Assembly: GCF_028550415.1 (NCBI RefSeq)
Contig: NZ_JAQQKX010000009.1
Span: 62,001-126,000, forward strand
Direction: 5' to 3'
Source of the DNA: Asticcacaulis aquaticus
Lineage (GTDB): Bacteria; Pseudomonadota; Alphaproteobacteria; Caulobacterales; Caulobacteraceae
DNA: 64,000 bases
The number at the start of each line of letters is the position of its first letter. The stretch's first letter is position 1. Under the pieces are notes generated by a model, which did no database searches, was not told the DNA's origin, and saw only the letters and a list, made by a program, of their open reading frames with translations. The position numbers and the translations under genes are program-made. Shown here one piece after another: positions 25,361-37,438 of this stretch.

Positions 25361-27322
25361 TCAGTCGGCAGGAGGGATGGTGGGGTCGGGGTTCGGCACG
25401 TCGGTGATGTCGGGCAAAGCCTCGGCGGAGGCCGCCGCCGCATCCTCGACCGGCACCGGACGCACGATGCGCGCCTGCATGGCCGGGTCCTTGAGCAGGG
25501 CCACCTTCATGATCTCGCGCGCCTTGGGTGCCGCGAAGGCCGCGCCGCCGACCCCGTGCTCCAGCACCACGGCCAGGGCGTATTTAGGGTTATCGGCGGG
25601 CGCGTAGCAGACGAACAGGCCGTGGTCCTTGAACTTCCAGATACTGGCCTTGCGCGTTTTGGCGTTATCGTAGGAATGGACCTGCGCCGTCCCGGTCTTG
25701 CCGCACAGCTTGATGTCGCCCAGATTGAGCTGGGAGTTGCGATAGGCCGTGCCGTCGGCGTCGTTCGACACCATGTACATGCCGTCTCGGACGACCTGAA
25801 GATGTTCGGGCGGAATGTCGATCGGCTTGAAATCGAAGTCGGTATCCACCGCCCCCACCTTCTTGATGAGGTGCGGGGTGATCGCGCGGTTGCCGTTGGC
25901 GATGCGCGCCGTATAGACGGCCAGTTGCAGGGCCGAGACGTGGGTATAGCCCTGCCCGATGGCCACCGACAGGGTCTCGCCCGGATGCCATTTCGGGTCT
26001 TTCTTGAAGGCTTCGCGCTTGTAAGCGGTCGACGGGACAAGGCCCTTCTTCTGACCGCTGATCTCCAGATCGAACAGTTCGCCCAGACCCAGCTTGTGCG
26101 CGGTGTCGTGGATGCGGTCGACCCCGGCGCGGTTGCACATGTGGTAGAAATAGACGTCGCAGGAATATTTGATGGCGTGCCGCATATCGACCGGCCCGTG
26201 GCCGCTCTTCTTGTGGCAGTAGAAGGTGCGGTTGCCGAAGCGGTAGGAGCCCGGGCAGTTGACGCGCTCGGTGTCCGACACCCCCGCCGCCAGCAGGGCC
26301 AGCACCGTGTTCATCTTGAAGGTCGACCCCGGCGCAAAGGTCGAGCCGATGGCTTTGTCGAGCAGCGGCAGACGCTCGTAATCGGCCAGCAGGCGGTACG
26401 CCTTGCTGGAGATACCCGACACGAACAGGTTCGGATCGAAGGCCGGGGCCGAGGTCATGCACAGGATTTCGCCGGTATGGATATCAAGCATGACCGCCGC
26501 GCCGGAATCCTGCTCGAAGACCTCCAGCGCGCGGGCCTGAATCTCGGCATCCAACGTCAGGGTGATATCCTCGCCCGGCGTTGGCGGCTTGGTGCCGTTG
26601 GGGTCTTCGGCGACGATATTGCCGCGGGCATTGACCTCGATCTTCTGCGCGCCCGAAACACCGCGCAACTGCTTCTCGAAGGCCTTTTCGACGCCCTGCT
26701 TGCCGATGCGGAAGCTGGGGTGCAGCAGCAGCGAGTCGGGGTTCTCGCCCTCGGCCTTGACGTCTTTCTCGGACACCTTGGACACATAGCCGACGACGTG
26801 GGCAAAGGCGCCGCCGTAGTGATAGACGCGGATTTCGTCCATCACCGCCTGCACGCCCGGGATTTCCGAGGCGTAGAGATTGACGCGCGAAAAATCTTCC
26901 CAACTCAGGTCCGAAGCGACGACCGTCGGCACGAAGCGTTGCGACTGGCTGACGTCGCGCACGATGCGGCGGCGGTTGGCCTCGGTCTGCGGCAGGACGT
27001 AGGAAATCTGATCCAGGGTCTGATCGAGATCCTCGATCTCGTTGCGGATCAGCAGCACCCGGAAGCTGGGACGGTTGCCGGCGATGACATTGCCGTTGCG
27101 ATCGAGGATCTGCCCGCGCGGCGGCGGCAGGATACGGAAATTGAACTGGTTCGCCGCCGACAGCTTCTTGTACTTGCCGCCCTGCACGATCTGGAGCAGG
27201 CCCAGTTGCCCGACCAGCGCGAAGATGCCGAGCGCCGTCACCCCGCCCATCAGGAAGATGCGGCGGTGGAACGTCCCCTGCTTCTCGTTGACGTCCTCGA
27301 AAAAGATCGAAGGCTCGCTCAA
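25361..27322 (-). CDS. mrdA: Penicillin-binding protein 2 (elongasome transpeptidase)
   Basis: A 653-residue class B PBP that cross-links lateral-wall peptidoglycan beside RodA. One N-terminal membrane helix (about 21-47), a dimerisation domain starting 'RILPPPRGQILDRNGNVIAGN', and a transpeptidase domain with active-site Ser333 in 'STFK', 'SCD' at 387-389 and 'KTGT' at 542-545. Spacing matches PBP2, which typically has S-x-D rather than S-x-N. The tail after about residue 615 is Pro/Ala-rich and variable. The start overlaps mreD by 4 bp. Confidence 0.95.
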   Translation of the reverse strand: MSEPSIFFEDVNEKQGTFHRRIFLMGGVTALGIFALVGQLGLLQIVQGGKYKKLSAANQFNFRILPPPRGQILDRNGNVIAGNRPSFRVLLIRNEIEDLDQTLDQISYVLPQTEANRRRIVRDVSQSQRFVPTVVASDLSWEDFSRVNLYASEIPGVQAVMDEIRVYHYGGAFAHVVGYVSKVSEKDVKAEGENPDSLLLHPSFRIGKQGVEKAFEKQLRGVSGAQKIEVNARGNIVAEDPNGTKPPTPGEDITLTLDAEIQARALEVFEQDSGAAVMLDIHTGEILCMTSAPAFDPNLFVSGISSKAYRLLADYERLPLLDKAIGSTFAPGSTFKMNTVLALLAAGVSDTERVNCPGSYRFGNRTFYCHKKSGHGPVDMRHAIKYSCDVYFYHMCNRAGVDRIHDTAHKLGLGELFDLEISGQKKGLVPSTAYKREAFKKDPKWHPGETLSVAIGQGYTHVSALQLAVYTARIANGNRAITPHLIKKVGAVDTDFDFKPIDIPPEHLQVVRDGMYMVSNDADGTAYRNSQLNLGDIKLCGKTGTAQVHSYDNAKTRKASIWKFKDHGLFVCYAPADNPKYALAVVLEHGVGGAAFAAPKAREIMKVALLKDPAMQARIVRPVPVEDAAAASAEALPDITDVPNPDPTIPPAD

Positions 27323-27954
27323 TTGAACCTCACATCGGCGTGGAGATACCGCTCAAGCAGGGCATGGACGAAAAAGACCAGCACACCGGTGGCCAGCATC
27401 TGCTCAAAGACGCTGATCAGGCGCGGCACCATGCCGGTGTCGATGACCGTCAGGATCGTGCCCAGAGCGAAGAACAGGAAAACCGCCAGACCATAGGCGA
27501 CGGTGACGACCCACAGGTCCTGACCGACGATATAGCTGCGGATCAGCAGGGTGACGCCATAGACCGCCATCAGGCACAGCACGTAGAAACCGATCGGTGC
27601 GCCCCAGAAATAGTCGAGGAAAAACCCCAGTCCGGCCAGCAGGAACGGCGCGATATAGCTGGGGCGGATCAGCGGCCAGCTGAAGGCCAGGATCATCGGC
27701 CACACCGGCTCCGGCAGGTCCCAGCCGAACGGCAGGGGGATGTCGGTGGCCAGAACGAAGGTCGCTACGATACACAGCAGCGCCGGATACAGCAGCCAGT
27801 CCTGCGGCCCGATGGTGCGGCCGCCGCTGGTCCGGCGCGGGGCGCGCTTGTCGAAAACCGCCTTAGCCAGACGCGCGCGACGAAGGGCGCGGCTGGCGTT
27901 CTGATTGCCCCGACGGGTGCGCGTGGTGTTTTGACGATGACGGCCCTGAAGCAC
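27319..27954 (-). CDS. mreD: Rod shape-determining protein MreD
   Basis: A 211-residue inner-membrane protein with an unusually long basic N-terminal tail (about 45 residues, rich in Arg) before five or six membrane helices. 'LLAGLGFFLDYFWGAPIGFYVLCLMAVYGVTLLI' carries the conserved D-x-x-x-G-x-x-x-G pattern of MreD. It bridges MreC to the PBP2-RodA complex. It lies 4 bp downstream of mreC and overlaps mrdA by 4 bp, so the cluster is tightly coupled. Confidence 0.9.
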   Translation of the reverse strand: MLQGRHRQNTTRTRRGNQNASRALRRARLAKAVFDKRAPRRTSGGRTIGPQDWLLYPALLCIVATFVLATDIPLPFGWDLPEPVWPMILAFSWPLIRPSYIAPFLLAGLGFFLDYFWGAPIGFYVLCLMAVYGVTLLIRSYIVGQDLWVVTVAYGLAVFLFFALGTILTVIDTGMVPRLISVFEQMLATGVLVFFVHALLERYLHADVRFN

Positions 27955-27958
27955 GGCT

Positions 27959-29092
27959 TTAGCCTCCGCTGGAGGCGCTGGCCGAAGTCTCAGCGGGCGG
28001 GGGCGGATTGCTCGCGGAGGACGACGACGCGGCGTTATTCACCGGGCGCGGTTTGGGGCGCGTGACGGGGGTCTGCTGCGATGACGCGGCGGAGGACGAG
28101 GACGCGCCATTATTGACCGGCGTAAACCCGGGTGCCGCGCTGGACGCCGAGGCGCTCGACCCGATGCCGGTAATGTTTACCGGCGGCGGGGGCGGCAGGA
28201 CGTCGGTCACCAGCGGCGTGCGCAGCACCTCGTCGGCGCGCGGCAATTGCGAGAAGTCCTCGAACTTCAGCACCTTGACCATGTCGATGGGGGCGCGGTT
28301 GGTATAGAGATCGACGCGCCAGACGCCGTCGACGCCGCGCCTGGCCTCGCCCACCGGCAGGCCGCGCGGGAAGATGCCGCCGTCACCCGATGTCAGGATC
28401 TGATCGCCTTTTTTCAGCACGTCCTTGCCGCCGCGCACGAACTCAAGGCGCGGGAAACCACCGCCGTCGCCGACCATCATGGCGCGGGCGTCAGAACGGG
28501 CGACCATGACCGGGATACGGCTGACCACATCGGTGACCATCAGGACGCGGCTGACGTCCGGGCTGACGCCGACGACGCGGCCGACAAGGCCATGCTCGTT
28601 GATCACCGGATTGCCGAACTTGATCTTCTTGGACGCGCCCGCATCGATCAGGCGGTTATTGTTGAACGGGCCACGCGACACTGAGACCGAACGCGCCGTC
28701 ACCGTATCGACCGCCGGTTCGGTGCGCAGGTTGAGCAGCACCTCGTAGCGGCGGTTGAGCTCCCTAGCCTGAATGTAGGAGTCGCGGTATTTTTCCAGCT
28801 CCGCGACCTTCTTTTTCAGGATGCGGTTTTCATCGGCAGCGAAGAAATAATCGTCGAGCCAGTTGGCCCCGTCTCCGACCACGTGCGCCGGCGTCGAGAG
28901 CAGGTTATTGCTCTTGGCCGCCACGCCGTCGAAACCACCGCGATTGCCGTAGGACGCCGCATCCAGCCCGCCGCGCTTGTCGCCGAGGAACATCAGGGCC
29001 CCGACGACGCAGACCCCGGCAACGATGATCATCACCCCCCACGTCAGCGGGAGCTTGAGATTCTCGAATGGCTGATTATCCCCGTATGACAC
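27959..29092 (-). CDS. mreC: Rod shape-determining protein MreC
   Basis: A 377-residue periplasmic scaffold with one N-terminal membrane helix (about 16-36), a coiled coil ('NRILKKKVAELEKYRDSYIQARELNRRYEVLL') and a double beta-barrel core ('ARSVSVSRGPFNNNRLIDAGASKKIKFGNPVINEHGLVGRVVGVSPDVSRVLMVTD'). The last 85 residues are low complexity (Pro, Ser, Ala, Asn), which is longer than the core family needs. The start is GTG 29092 with GAGGAAA 5 nt upstream. Hairpins in the mreB-mreC gap may set its level relative to mreB. Confidence 0.94.
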   Translation of the reverse strand: MSYGDNQPFENLKLPLTWGVMIIVAGVCVVGALMFLGDKRGGLDAASYGNRGGFDGVAAKSNNLLSTPAHVVGDGANWLDDYFFAADENRILKKKVAELEKYRDSYIQARELNRRYEVLLNLRTEPAVDTVTARSVSVSRGPFNNNRLIDAGASKKIKFGNPVINEHGLVGRVVGVSPDVSRVLMVTDVVSRIPVMVARSDARAMMVGDGGGFPRLEFVRGGKDVLKKGDQILTSGDGGIFPRGLPVGEARRGVDGVWRVDLYTNRAPIDMVKVLKFEDFSQLPRADEVLRTPLVTDVLPPPPPVNITGIGSSASASSAAPGFTPVNNGASSSSAASSQQTPVTRPKPRPVNNAASSSSASNPPPPAETSASASSGG

Positions 29093-29134
29093 GCCGGTTT
29101 CCTCAAGAGCCCACCCAGACTCTTTACTTACAAA

Positions 29135-29169
29135 CTTGATATTGAGGGCTTCACAGCCCCAATATCAAG
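29135..29169 (-). promoter_or_regulatory. Long hairpin in the mreB-mreC gap
   Basis: CTTGATATT and AATATCAAG form the outer stem, GGGCT and AGCCC the inner stem, loop TCAC, with a small bulge between. On the minus strand it lies after mreB and is followed by TTTGTAAGTAAAG rather than a clean T-run. It looks like an attenuator or RNA-processing site that could let mreB be made in excess of mreC. Confidence 0.55.
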
Positions 29170-29199
29170 GAGATTTTCGTCAATTGAATGACGGCGCCG

Positions 29200-29217
29200 A
29201 TGTTCTTATTAGAACAT
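29200..29217 (-). terminator. Second small hairpin just after mreB
   Basis: ATGTTCT and AGAACAT pair around TATT, 19 bp beyond the mreB stop. No T-run follows, so a role in 3' end stability rather than termination is more likely. Confidence 0.4.
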
Positions 29218-29236
29218 AGCCCGAGCCGGTCACGGC

Positions 29237-30596
<1,360 letters not shown>

Positions 30597-31367
30597 TTAA
30601 CCGCGGCGTTCCTGCCACTTGGCGATCAGATGCCGCGCCGCGACGACCAGCGCCAGCCACAGGAGCCCGATCACCGCGATCAGCAGCGTCCCTTTCCAGT
30701 CGCCGCCTTCAGTCAGGCGGGTGAAGAAGGTGCCGAAAATGGCCACCAGCGCCGTCTTGGGGATCGAGCCCAGCGCCATGCCTAGCATGAAACCGACGAA
30801 CGGCGCATTCGATACGCCGAACGCCATATTGACGATGATGAACGGCGCCGACGGCACGTTACGCACGATGAACGAGGCCGAAAAAGCGTTTCGTCCGATA
30901 TAGTCCGACAGGCGCTGCATGTGACCGCCGCCGATCCTGGCGAAGGTCTCCGCCCCTACCAGCCGGCCGACATAGAAGGTCACCGCCCCCGATACCACCG
31001 TCGCCACCCACGAATAGACGAAGCCCCACCACGGCCCGAAGGCCACGACGCAGGCGGCGATCAGCACGAACTGCGGCGCGCCGATGAAGGCCGACAGGGT
31101 AAAGACAGCGATGACGATGAAGACGCCCCACGGCGAGTCGCGGTACTCGGCCATCCAGGCTTCGAATTCGTGGGTGACCTCGTGGCCGAAATCGGTCTTG
31201 CCGATCAGGAAGACGACACCGATCATGGCGAACAGGGCCAGCGTCACCCAGATGGCGCGCACCGTCTTCGAATCCATCTCGACGAGGAAGTCGTAGCCAC
31301 GCCGCCAGAGCGGGGCTTTGGGGGGCGGCTTCTGAGCTTCAGGCAGGGGTTCGGGTGCGTCGGTCAT
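30597..31367 (-). CDS. TVP38/TMEM64 family (VTT-domain) inner-membrane protein
   Basis: A 256-residue polytopic protein. A VTT/SNARE-associated domain spans about residues 80-215, with the re-entrant signature 'FIGAPQFVLIAACVVAFGPWWGFVYSWVATVVSGAVTFYVGRLVG'. 'RNAFSASFIVRNVPSAPFIIVNMAFGVSN' matches the second conserved block. The N-terminal 35 residues are cytoplasmic and Pro-rich. Relatives (DedA/YdjX) act in membrane lipid or proton-coupled transport, and several bacterial VTT proteins are undecaprenyl-phosphate or phospholipid flippases; this one is uncharacterised. Confidence 0.85.
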   Translation of the reverse strand: MTDAPEPLPEAQKPPPKAPLWRRGYDFLVEMDSKTVRAIWVTLALFAMIGVVFLIGKTDFGHEVTHEFEAWMAEYRDSPWGVFIVIAVFTLSAFIGAPQFVLIAACVVAFGPWWGFVYSWVATVVSGAVTFYVGRLVGAETFARIGGGHMQRLSDYIGRNAFSASFIVRNVPSAPFIIVNMAFGVSNAPFVGFMLGMALGSIPKTALVAIFGTFFTRLTEGGDWKGTLLIAVIGLLWLALVVAARHLIAKWQERRG

Positions 31368-31435
31368 GAAAGCGGTTTGTGCGCCTCACGCGCCGTGAAA
31401 TCAAGACAAGACGTGTTACCGTTTTGTAAAGCCGC

Positions 31436-31813
31436 TCAGCCGATGCCGGCACAGTGCTGTTTGACTATATTTTCCGTCTCCTGGATTTTAGCCTTAACCT
31501 GACTCAGTCCTCTTTCGCCTCCGGCACCGGCGTAGATATCGGGCACGACGGTCCTGGACTCGACCAGCAGCGCATAGGCATTCTGCATCGTGACGACCTG
31601 TCGCCGCGCCGTGCGGCAGAGCAGAGTCATATCCTTATTGGCCGCCGCCTTTTCCATCGTGGCCGAGGCCATATCCAGCTCGTCCTTGAGGAACCTTAAT
31701 TCCTGCCTGATCTCTTCCGCCCGCGCCGCCTTCGACACCGGTTTAGGCTGCGCCAGCACCGGTCCGGAGAGACCAAGGCAGACAGCCAACATGATGATGG
31801 AACGAAACGTCAT
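31436..31813 (-). CDS. Small exported helical protein, unknown
   Basis: A 125-residue protein with a clear signal peptide ('IIMLAVCLGLSGPVLAQ', cleavage after ALA). The mature 104 residues are mostly helical with coiled-coil character ('RAEEIRQELRFLKDELDMASATMEKAAANKDM') and have two cysteines ('LLCRTARR', 'KQHCAGIG') that may bond. No family was recognised. It is followed by the family of unlinked genes, with no operon partner visible on this strand. Confidence 0.65.
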   Translation of the reverse strand: MTFRSIIMLAVCLGLSGPVLAQPKPVSKAARAEEIRQELRFLKDELDMASATMEKAAANKDMTLLCRTARRQVVTMQNAYALLVESRTVVPDIYAGAGGERGLSQVKAKIQETENIVKQHCAGIG

Positions 31814-31907
31814 AATATATTCCCCCTCTATGACACCTGTGTCTTAACACCGGGCCATAGCTCTGTCACCCGTCTCCCTGTATGGGGCTCTGCCCACGGA
31901 TAAAAAA

Positions 31908-31934
31908 CCGCCGCCCCGGAGGAGGGGGCGGCGG
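31908..31934 (-). terminator. Intrinsic terminator downstream of the TonB receptor
   Basis: CCGCCGCCCC and GGGGCGGCGG form a perfect 10-bp stem with a 7-nt loop. On the minus strand it is followed by six T. It lies about 85 bp past the receptor stop, beyond the family C element. Confidence 0.88.
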
Positions 31935-31963
31935 CAAGGTGGTTCTCTTGCTAAGGAGATCGA

Positions 31964-32006
31964 GCGCGTCCAAAACGTGGGTAACAGGTTTTGGACTCAA
32001 ATGCGC
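31964..32006. repeat. Family C palindromic element, copy 4
   Basis: Outer arms GCGCGT/ATGCGC (one mismatch) with inner CCAAAAC/GTTTTGG. It ends 11 bp from the stop of the TonB-dependent receptor, on the 3' side of that gene. Confidence 0.8.
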
Positions 32007-32017
32007 GACAGGAACAC

Positions 32018-35000
32018 CTATTCGAACTTGGCGCGGAAGCCGATATAGAAGCGGCTGCCGTTGTCGGCGGTATCGTAGGTGATGGGGATCGAACCCGACT
32101 CGTTGAAGAGCAGGTAGTCCGAGTTGTCGCGGCTGATGACTTCGCGGGTCAGGTTCTTGCCTTCCCAGAACAGCTCGATCGTGCGGTTGACCTTATAGGC
32201 GACGCGGGCATCCAGATATCCGGTTTCACGACGGAAGATCGGCGCACCGGGATAGAAGGTGGTGCTGACCGAGGCACCCGACGTTCCCGTCAGAGGCGTC
32301 AGGCCCGCCGCGTTACGCACACCGCTGAAGCCGGTACGGTATTCGGCGCGCGCCTGCCAGGCGATACGGGCATTGAGGCGACCATCGTCGTACCACAGGT
32401 TGACGTTGTAGTAGTATTTCGACTGCGACAGCAGCGGCAGGTCACGGCCCGTCACCGGGTCCTTGTCCACGGCGCTGCCGGCGACTTCCGAGGTGCCCAG
32501 GTTGAAACCACCACCAGTGTAGCGCAGCTTCCACGGCAGGTAGGTGAAGGCCGTGCGGGCGGCGACTTCGTACCCTTCGGTAATGCTGCCCGGACCGTCG
32601 GCATAGGTCGGAATATCGTACTTCTTACCGTTATATTCCATGTTGTAATAGGTGACGGCGATCGGCGCGCCGACGCTGGTATTGATGCGGAACACCCCGA
32701 AGCTCAGCTGGGTGTCCTTGTTCGGGTACCATTCCAGCGACAGGTTGGTCGTGCGCGCCTTGTAACCCTGCAGGTCCGGATTGCCGAGGCGGCCGGAACA
32801 GGTCGAATCGATATCCTCACCATTGGCGTCGGTCAGTTGTTCGTACTGCGCGGCGATTTCGTTACAGGTAATGACCGCGCCACCCGTGACCTGCGTCATG
32901 CTGGGGCGGGCCGCGACCTTGGCCAGCGAATAGCGGACGGCCAGCTTGTCTTCGATCGGCCAGACGGCCAGGTTGAAGCTGGGCAGGACGTCTTCGGTGC
33001 TGCGATCCGCCGAACGCTTTTCCGTCGACCTAAGGGTGTAGGTATAGGTGTAAACCCCCGCTGTCGACGTCGCCGCCGGCACCGCATCGCGGAAGATGAC
33101 ATAGGTCGTGCCGGTGACGTTCCACTTGTTATAACGAACCCCGAGGTTGCCGGTCACATCCATGCCCAGCAGGCGTTGCTCGAAGTTCCCCATCAGATAG
33201 GCGGTCTGAGCCGATTCCTGACCCGAATAATAGGGCTGTTCATAAACCTTGCCGTCCGAGGCCGTGCAGACCTTGAGGCAGTTCATGTTGTAATTGTTCA
33301 GCCCGAACCAGTCCTTCATCATGCTGAAGGCCTTGTTGACGTCGATCGAGGTCCAGGTCGTCGGCAATGAGCCGCGGTTCGAATAGCCCGACATGAAGTC
33401 CTTGCCCGGCAGGTCGATCAGGGTGTTGGTGACCAGCGACAGATACTGATCCGGCGTCAGCGTATAGACGTTACGCAGCGAGCTGGTGCCTGTACCGGCC
33501 GTCGTCCCGTAAACGCAGGGCACGGTCGTCGTGGCATAGGCGGTGTAGCAGGTGCGGAAATTGTCCTGAAGGATGGCGGTCGGCAGGGTGACGCCATTGC
33601 CCAGTTCCGCGCCGACACCGCTCCAGGCCGTGTTCTGGTATTTACGCGCCTGAACGCCGAACTTGATGCTTTTCAGCGGCCCAAGCGACTCGAAATTCTT
33701 GGTGACGTCGATTTGCGCCACGTCTTCGGTCGTTTCCGACATATAGGGCGTGTAGTCGATCCGCACATTGGAGGAATAGGGGTTACGCGCCGTGCCGACG
33801 CCCGCCGGAGCGACCGCGCTGGGCATATAGAGTGCCGGATTGCTGGTATCGACCGATGACGGCAGGGTGTAGGTCCACAGGCCGTTGGTGGGATCGACCT
33901 TCCACGAGATCGAGGAAATGCCCGACACCGAATAGGAGATGACGTTCGATTCCGACTGATAATCGGCCGAGGAACGCCCGAAGCGGCCCGTGATCAACCA
34001 GCCGTCCTTCTTGTAGTCAAAGCCGGTTTGCAGATAGGTCGTGCCGGTTTCCGCCGCGAAATCGCGGTTCTGCGTCGTCAGACCGGCATTGGCGATATCC
34101 GCCGACATCAGGAAGTGATTGTCGCTGAACGTCATGTTGGTCATGGTCGTTTGCACGACACCGGTCGAGACGAGCGTGGTCACCGGCGCCGTCAGACTGA
34201 AATTGTTATCGTTCAGGCGACGTTCGATCTTGTTCGGATTATAGTTCAGGAACACAGTCAGGGCGTCGTTGACCTTATAGTCGAGACGGATCTGCAGCGA
34301 CTGACGCGTGTCGTAGCGCAGCCAGCGGCTATAGCGCGGCAGCGAAGGCACATAGTCGTTCCACTGGTTGTAACAGTTGGCGCGGCTGTTGGTGCCGCCG
34401 TTCGACGTGCTGTTCGACAGCGCGGCGCAGCCCGCCTTGGTGGTAACGGCGGCTGCGGCGGCGTCCCACGACGCCGGGATGGTGTAGGTCTTTTCCGCCG
34501 AACCGTCGAGGTCTGCGGTCTGGATATAGCCCTGCTGGTTGTTGGACGTGCGGGCGATATCGCCGCCATAGACCGTCTTGTCGTAGCTGTAGTTGACCAG
34601 AACCCCCAGACGGCCATCGAGGAACTTGCGCGAGGCGACGATGGTCGCGCGCGGCGTCCAGCCGTCGATCAGACTCATCTGCTGGTATTGCAGATTGAAC
34701 TGTACATAGGGCTTTTTGAAATCGAGGCCGTTGCGCTGTTCGATGCGCACCGTACCGCCGATGCCGCCCGAGGTCATGTCCGCCGTCTGGCCCTTGACCA
34801 CGTCGACGCTTTTGATCAGGTCGGACGACAGGTCGGTCAGGTTGGCCGAACGCCCGTCCGCCGACGCTGCACCGAGCGTCGACATACCGTTGACTTCGAT
34901 GCGCACCAGATCGGCGCCCATGCCGCGGATGCTGATGCCACCGGTCGCGCCGTCTTCTGCACGATCCAGCGCCACACCGGCGATGCGCGAAATGGCTTCG

Positions 35001-35278
35001 CCGACGTTCTTGTCCGGGAACTGCGCCACGTCGTCGGCGACGATCGAATCCTGGGTCGTCGCGGCCTTCTTCTTACGCTGAATGGCCGACTGTTCGGACT
35101 TGCGGACGCCCACGACGACCACGTCCGTGACCTCGTCGCCCTTGGCCGACGTTGCGGTTTGGGCCGGCGTTGCGGTTTGCGCCTGGGCTACGCCCGACGC
35201 GCTCAGAATGGCAACCAGGGCCAGCCCCGTGCCACTCATCAGATACCGGGCAAAAGCGCCTCTGGGTAATGTGTGCAT
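32018..35278 (-). CDS. TonB-dependent receptor, large (carbohydrate-type)
   Basis: A 1086-residue outer-membrane receptor. Signal peptide to about residue 33 ('GVAQAQ'), TonB-box-like 'DVVVVGVRKS' (53-62), plug domain ('SIVADDVAQFPDKNVGEAISRIAGVALDR' and 'ISIRGMGADLVRIEVNGMSTLG'), and a 22-strand barrel ending 'FYIGFRAKFE' with terminal Phe. The size and 'QFPDKN.GEAISRIAGV' plug are typical of the Caulobacter/Xanthomonas receptors linked to oligosaccharide uptake. No SusD, glycosidase or sigma/anti-sigma genes lie beside it, so the ligand stays open. AGAGGGA precedes the ATG. Confidence 0.93.
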   Translation of the reverse strand: MHTLPRGAFARYLMSGTGLALVAILSASGVAQAQTATPAQTATSAKGDEVTDVVVVGVRKSEQSAIQRKKKAATTQDSIVADDVAQFPDKNVGEAISRIAGVALDRAEDGATGGISIRGMGADLVRIEVNGMSTLGAASADGRSANLTDLSSDLIKSVDVVKGQTADMTSGGIGGTVRIEQRNGLDFKKPYVQFNLQYQQMSLIDGWTPRATIVASRKFLDGRLGVLVNYSYDKTVYGGDIARTSNNQQGYIQTADLDGSAEKTYTIPASWDAAAAAVTTKAGCAALSNSTSNGGTNSRANCYNQWNDYVPSLPRYSRWLRYDTRQSLQIRLDYKVNDALTVFLNYNPNKIERRLNDNNFSLTAPVTTLVSTGVVQTTMTNMTFSDNHFLMSADIANAGLTTQNRDFAAETGTTYLQTGFDYKKDGWLITGRFGRSSADYQSESNVISYSVSGISSISWKVDPTNGLWTYTLPSSVDTSNPALYMPSAVAPAGVGTARNPYSSNVRIDYTPYMSETTEDVAQIDVTKNFESLGPLKSIKFGVQARKYQNTAWSGVGAELGNGVTLPTAILQDNFRTCYTAYATTTVPCVYGTTAGTGTSSLRNVYTLTPDQYLSLVTNTLIDLPGKDFMSGYSNRGSLPTTWTSIDVNKAFSMMKDWFGLNNYNMNCLKVCTASDGKVYEQPYYSGQESAQTAYLMGNFEQRLLGMDVTGNLGVRYNKWNVTGTTYVIFRDAVPAATSTAGVYTYTYTLRSTEKRSADRSTEDVLPSFNLAVWPIEDKLAVRYSLAKVAARPSMTQVTGGAVITCNEIAAQYEQLTDANGEDIDSTCSGRLGNPDLQGYKARTTNLSLEWYPNKDTQLSFGVFRINTSVGAPIAVTYYNMEYNGKKYDIPTYADGPGSITEGYEVAARTAFTYLPWKLRYTGGGFNLGTSEVAGSAVDKDPVTGRDLPLLSQSKYYYNVNLWYDDGRLNARIAWQARAEYRTGFSGVRNAAGLTPLTGTSGASVSTTFYPGAPIFRRETGYLDARVAYKVNRTIELFWEGKNLTREVISRDNSDYLLFNESGSIPITYDTADNGSRFYIGFRAKFE

Positions 35279-37284
<2,006 letters not shown>

Positions 37285-37300
37285 GATTGCCCCCCCTTCC

Positions 37301-37422
37301 CCCTCTCCCCTGCGGGGAGAGGGTTGGGGTGAGGGGGAGTCTTAGAACTCCGACCTTTTATTTCCGCACCCTTGCCCCCTCCCCCGGCCTTTCAGGTCAC
37401 CCTCTCCCCGTAGGGGCGAGGG
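37301..37422. repeat. Family B palindromic repeats between aspC and the WecA-like gene
   Basis: Two units: CCCTCTCCCC-TGC-GGGGAGAGGG (37301-37323), followed by TTGGGGTGAGGGG, and CCCTCTCCCC-GTA-GGGGCGAGGGG (about 37400-37422). No T-run follows, so these are better seen as REP-like elements than classic terminators. Confidence 0.8.
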
Positions 37423-37438
37423 GTTTTGAGGTGCGCCC

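Noticed and set aside
25352-27496. 714-codon open frame opposite mrdA and mreD
   Set aside because: Antisense of well-supported mrdA; no domain signature, composition typical of reverse-frame translation.
34028-35269. 413-codon open frame opposite the first TonB receptor
   Set aside because: Same antisense artefact; the receptor is complete on the other strand with plug and barrel signatures.
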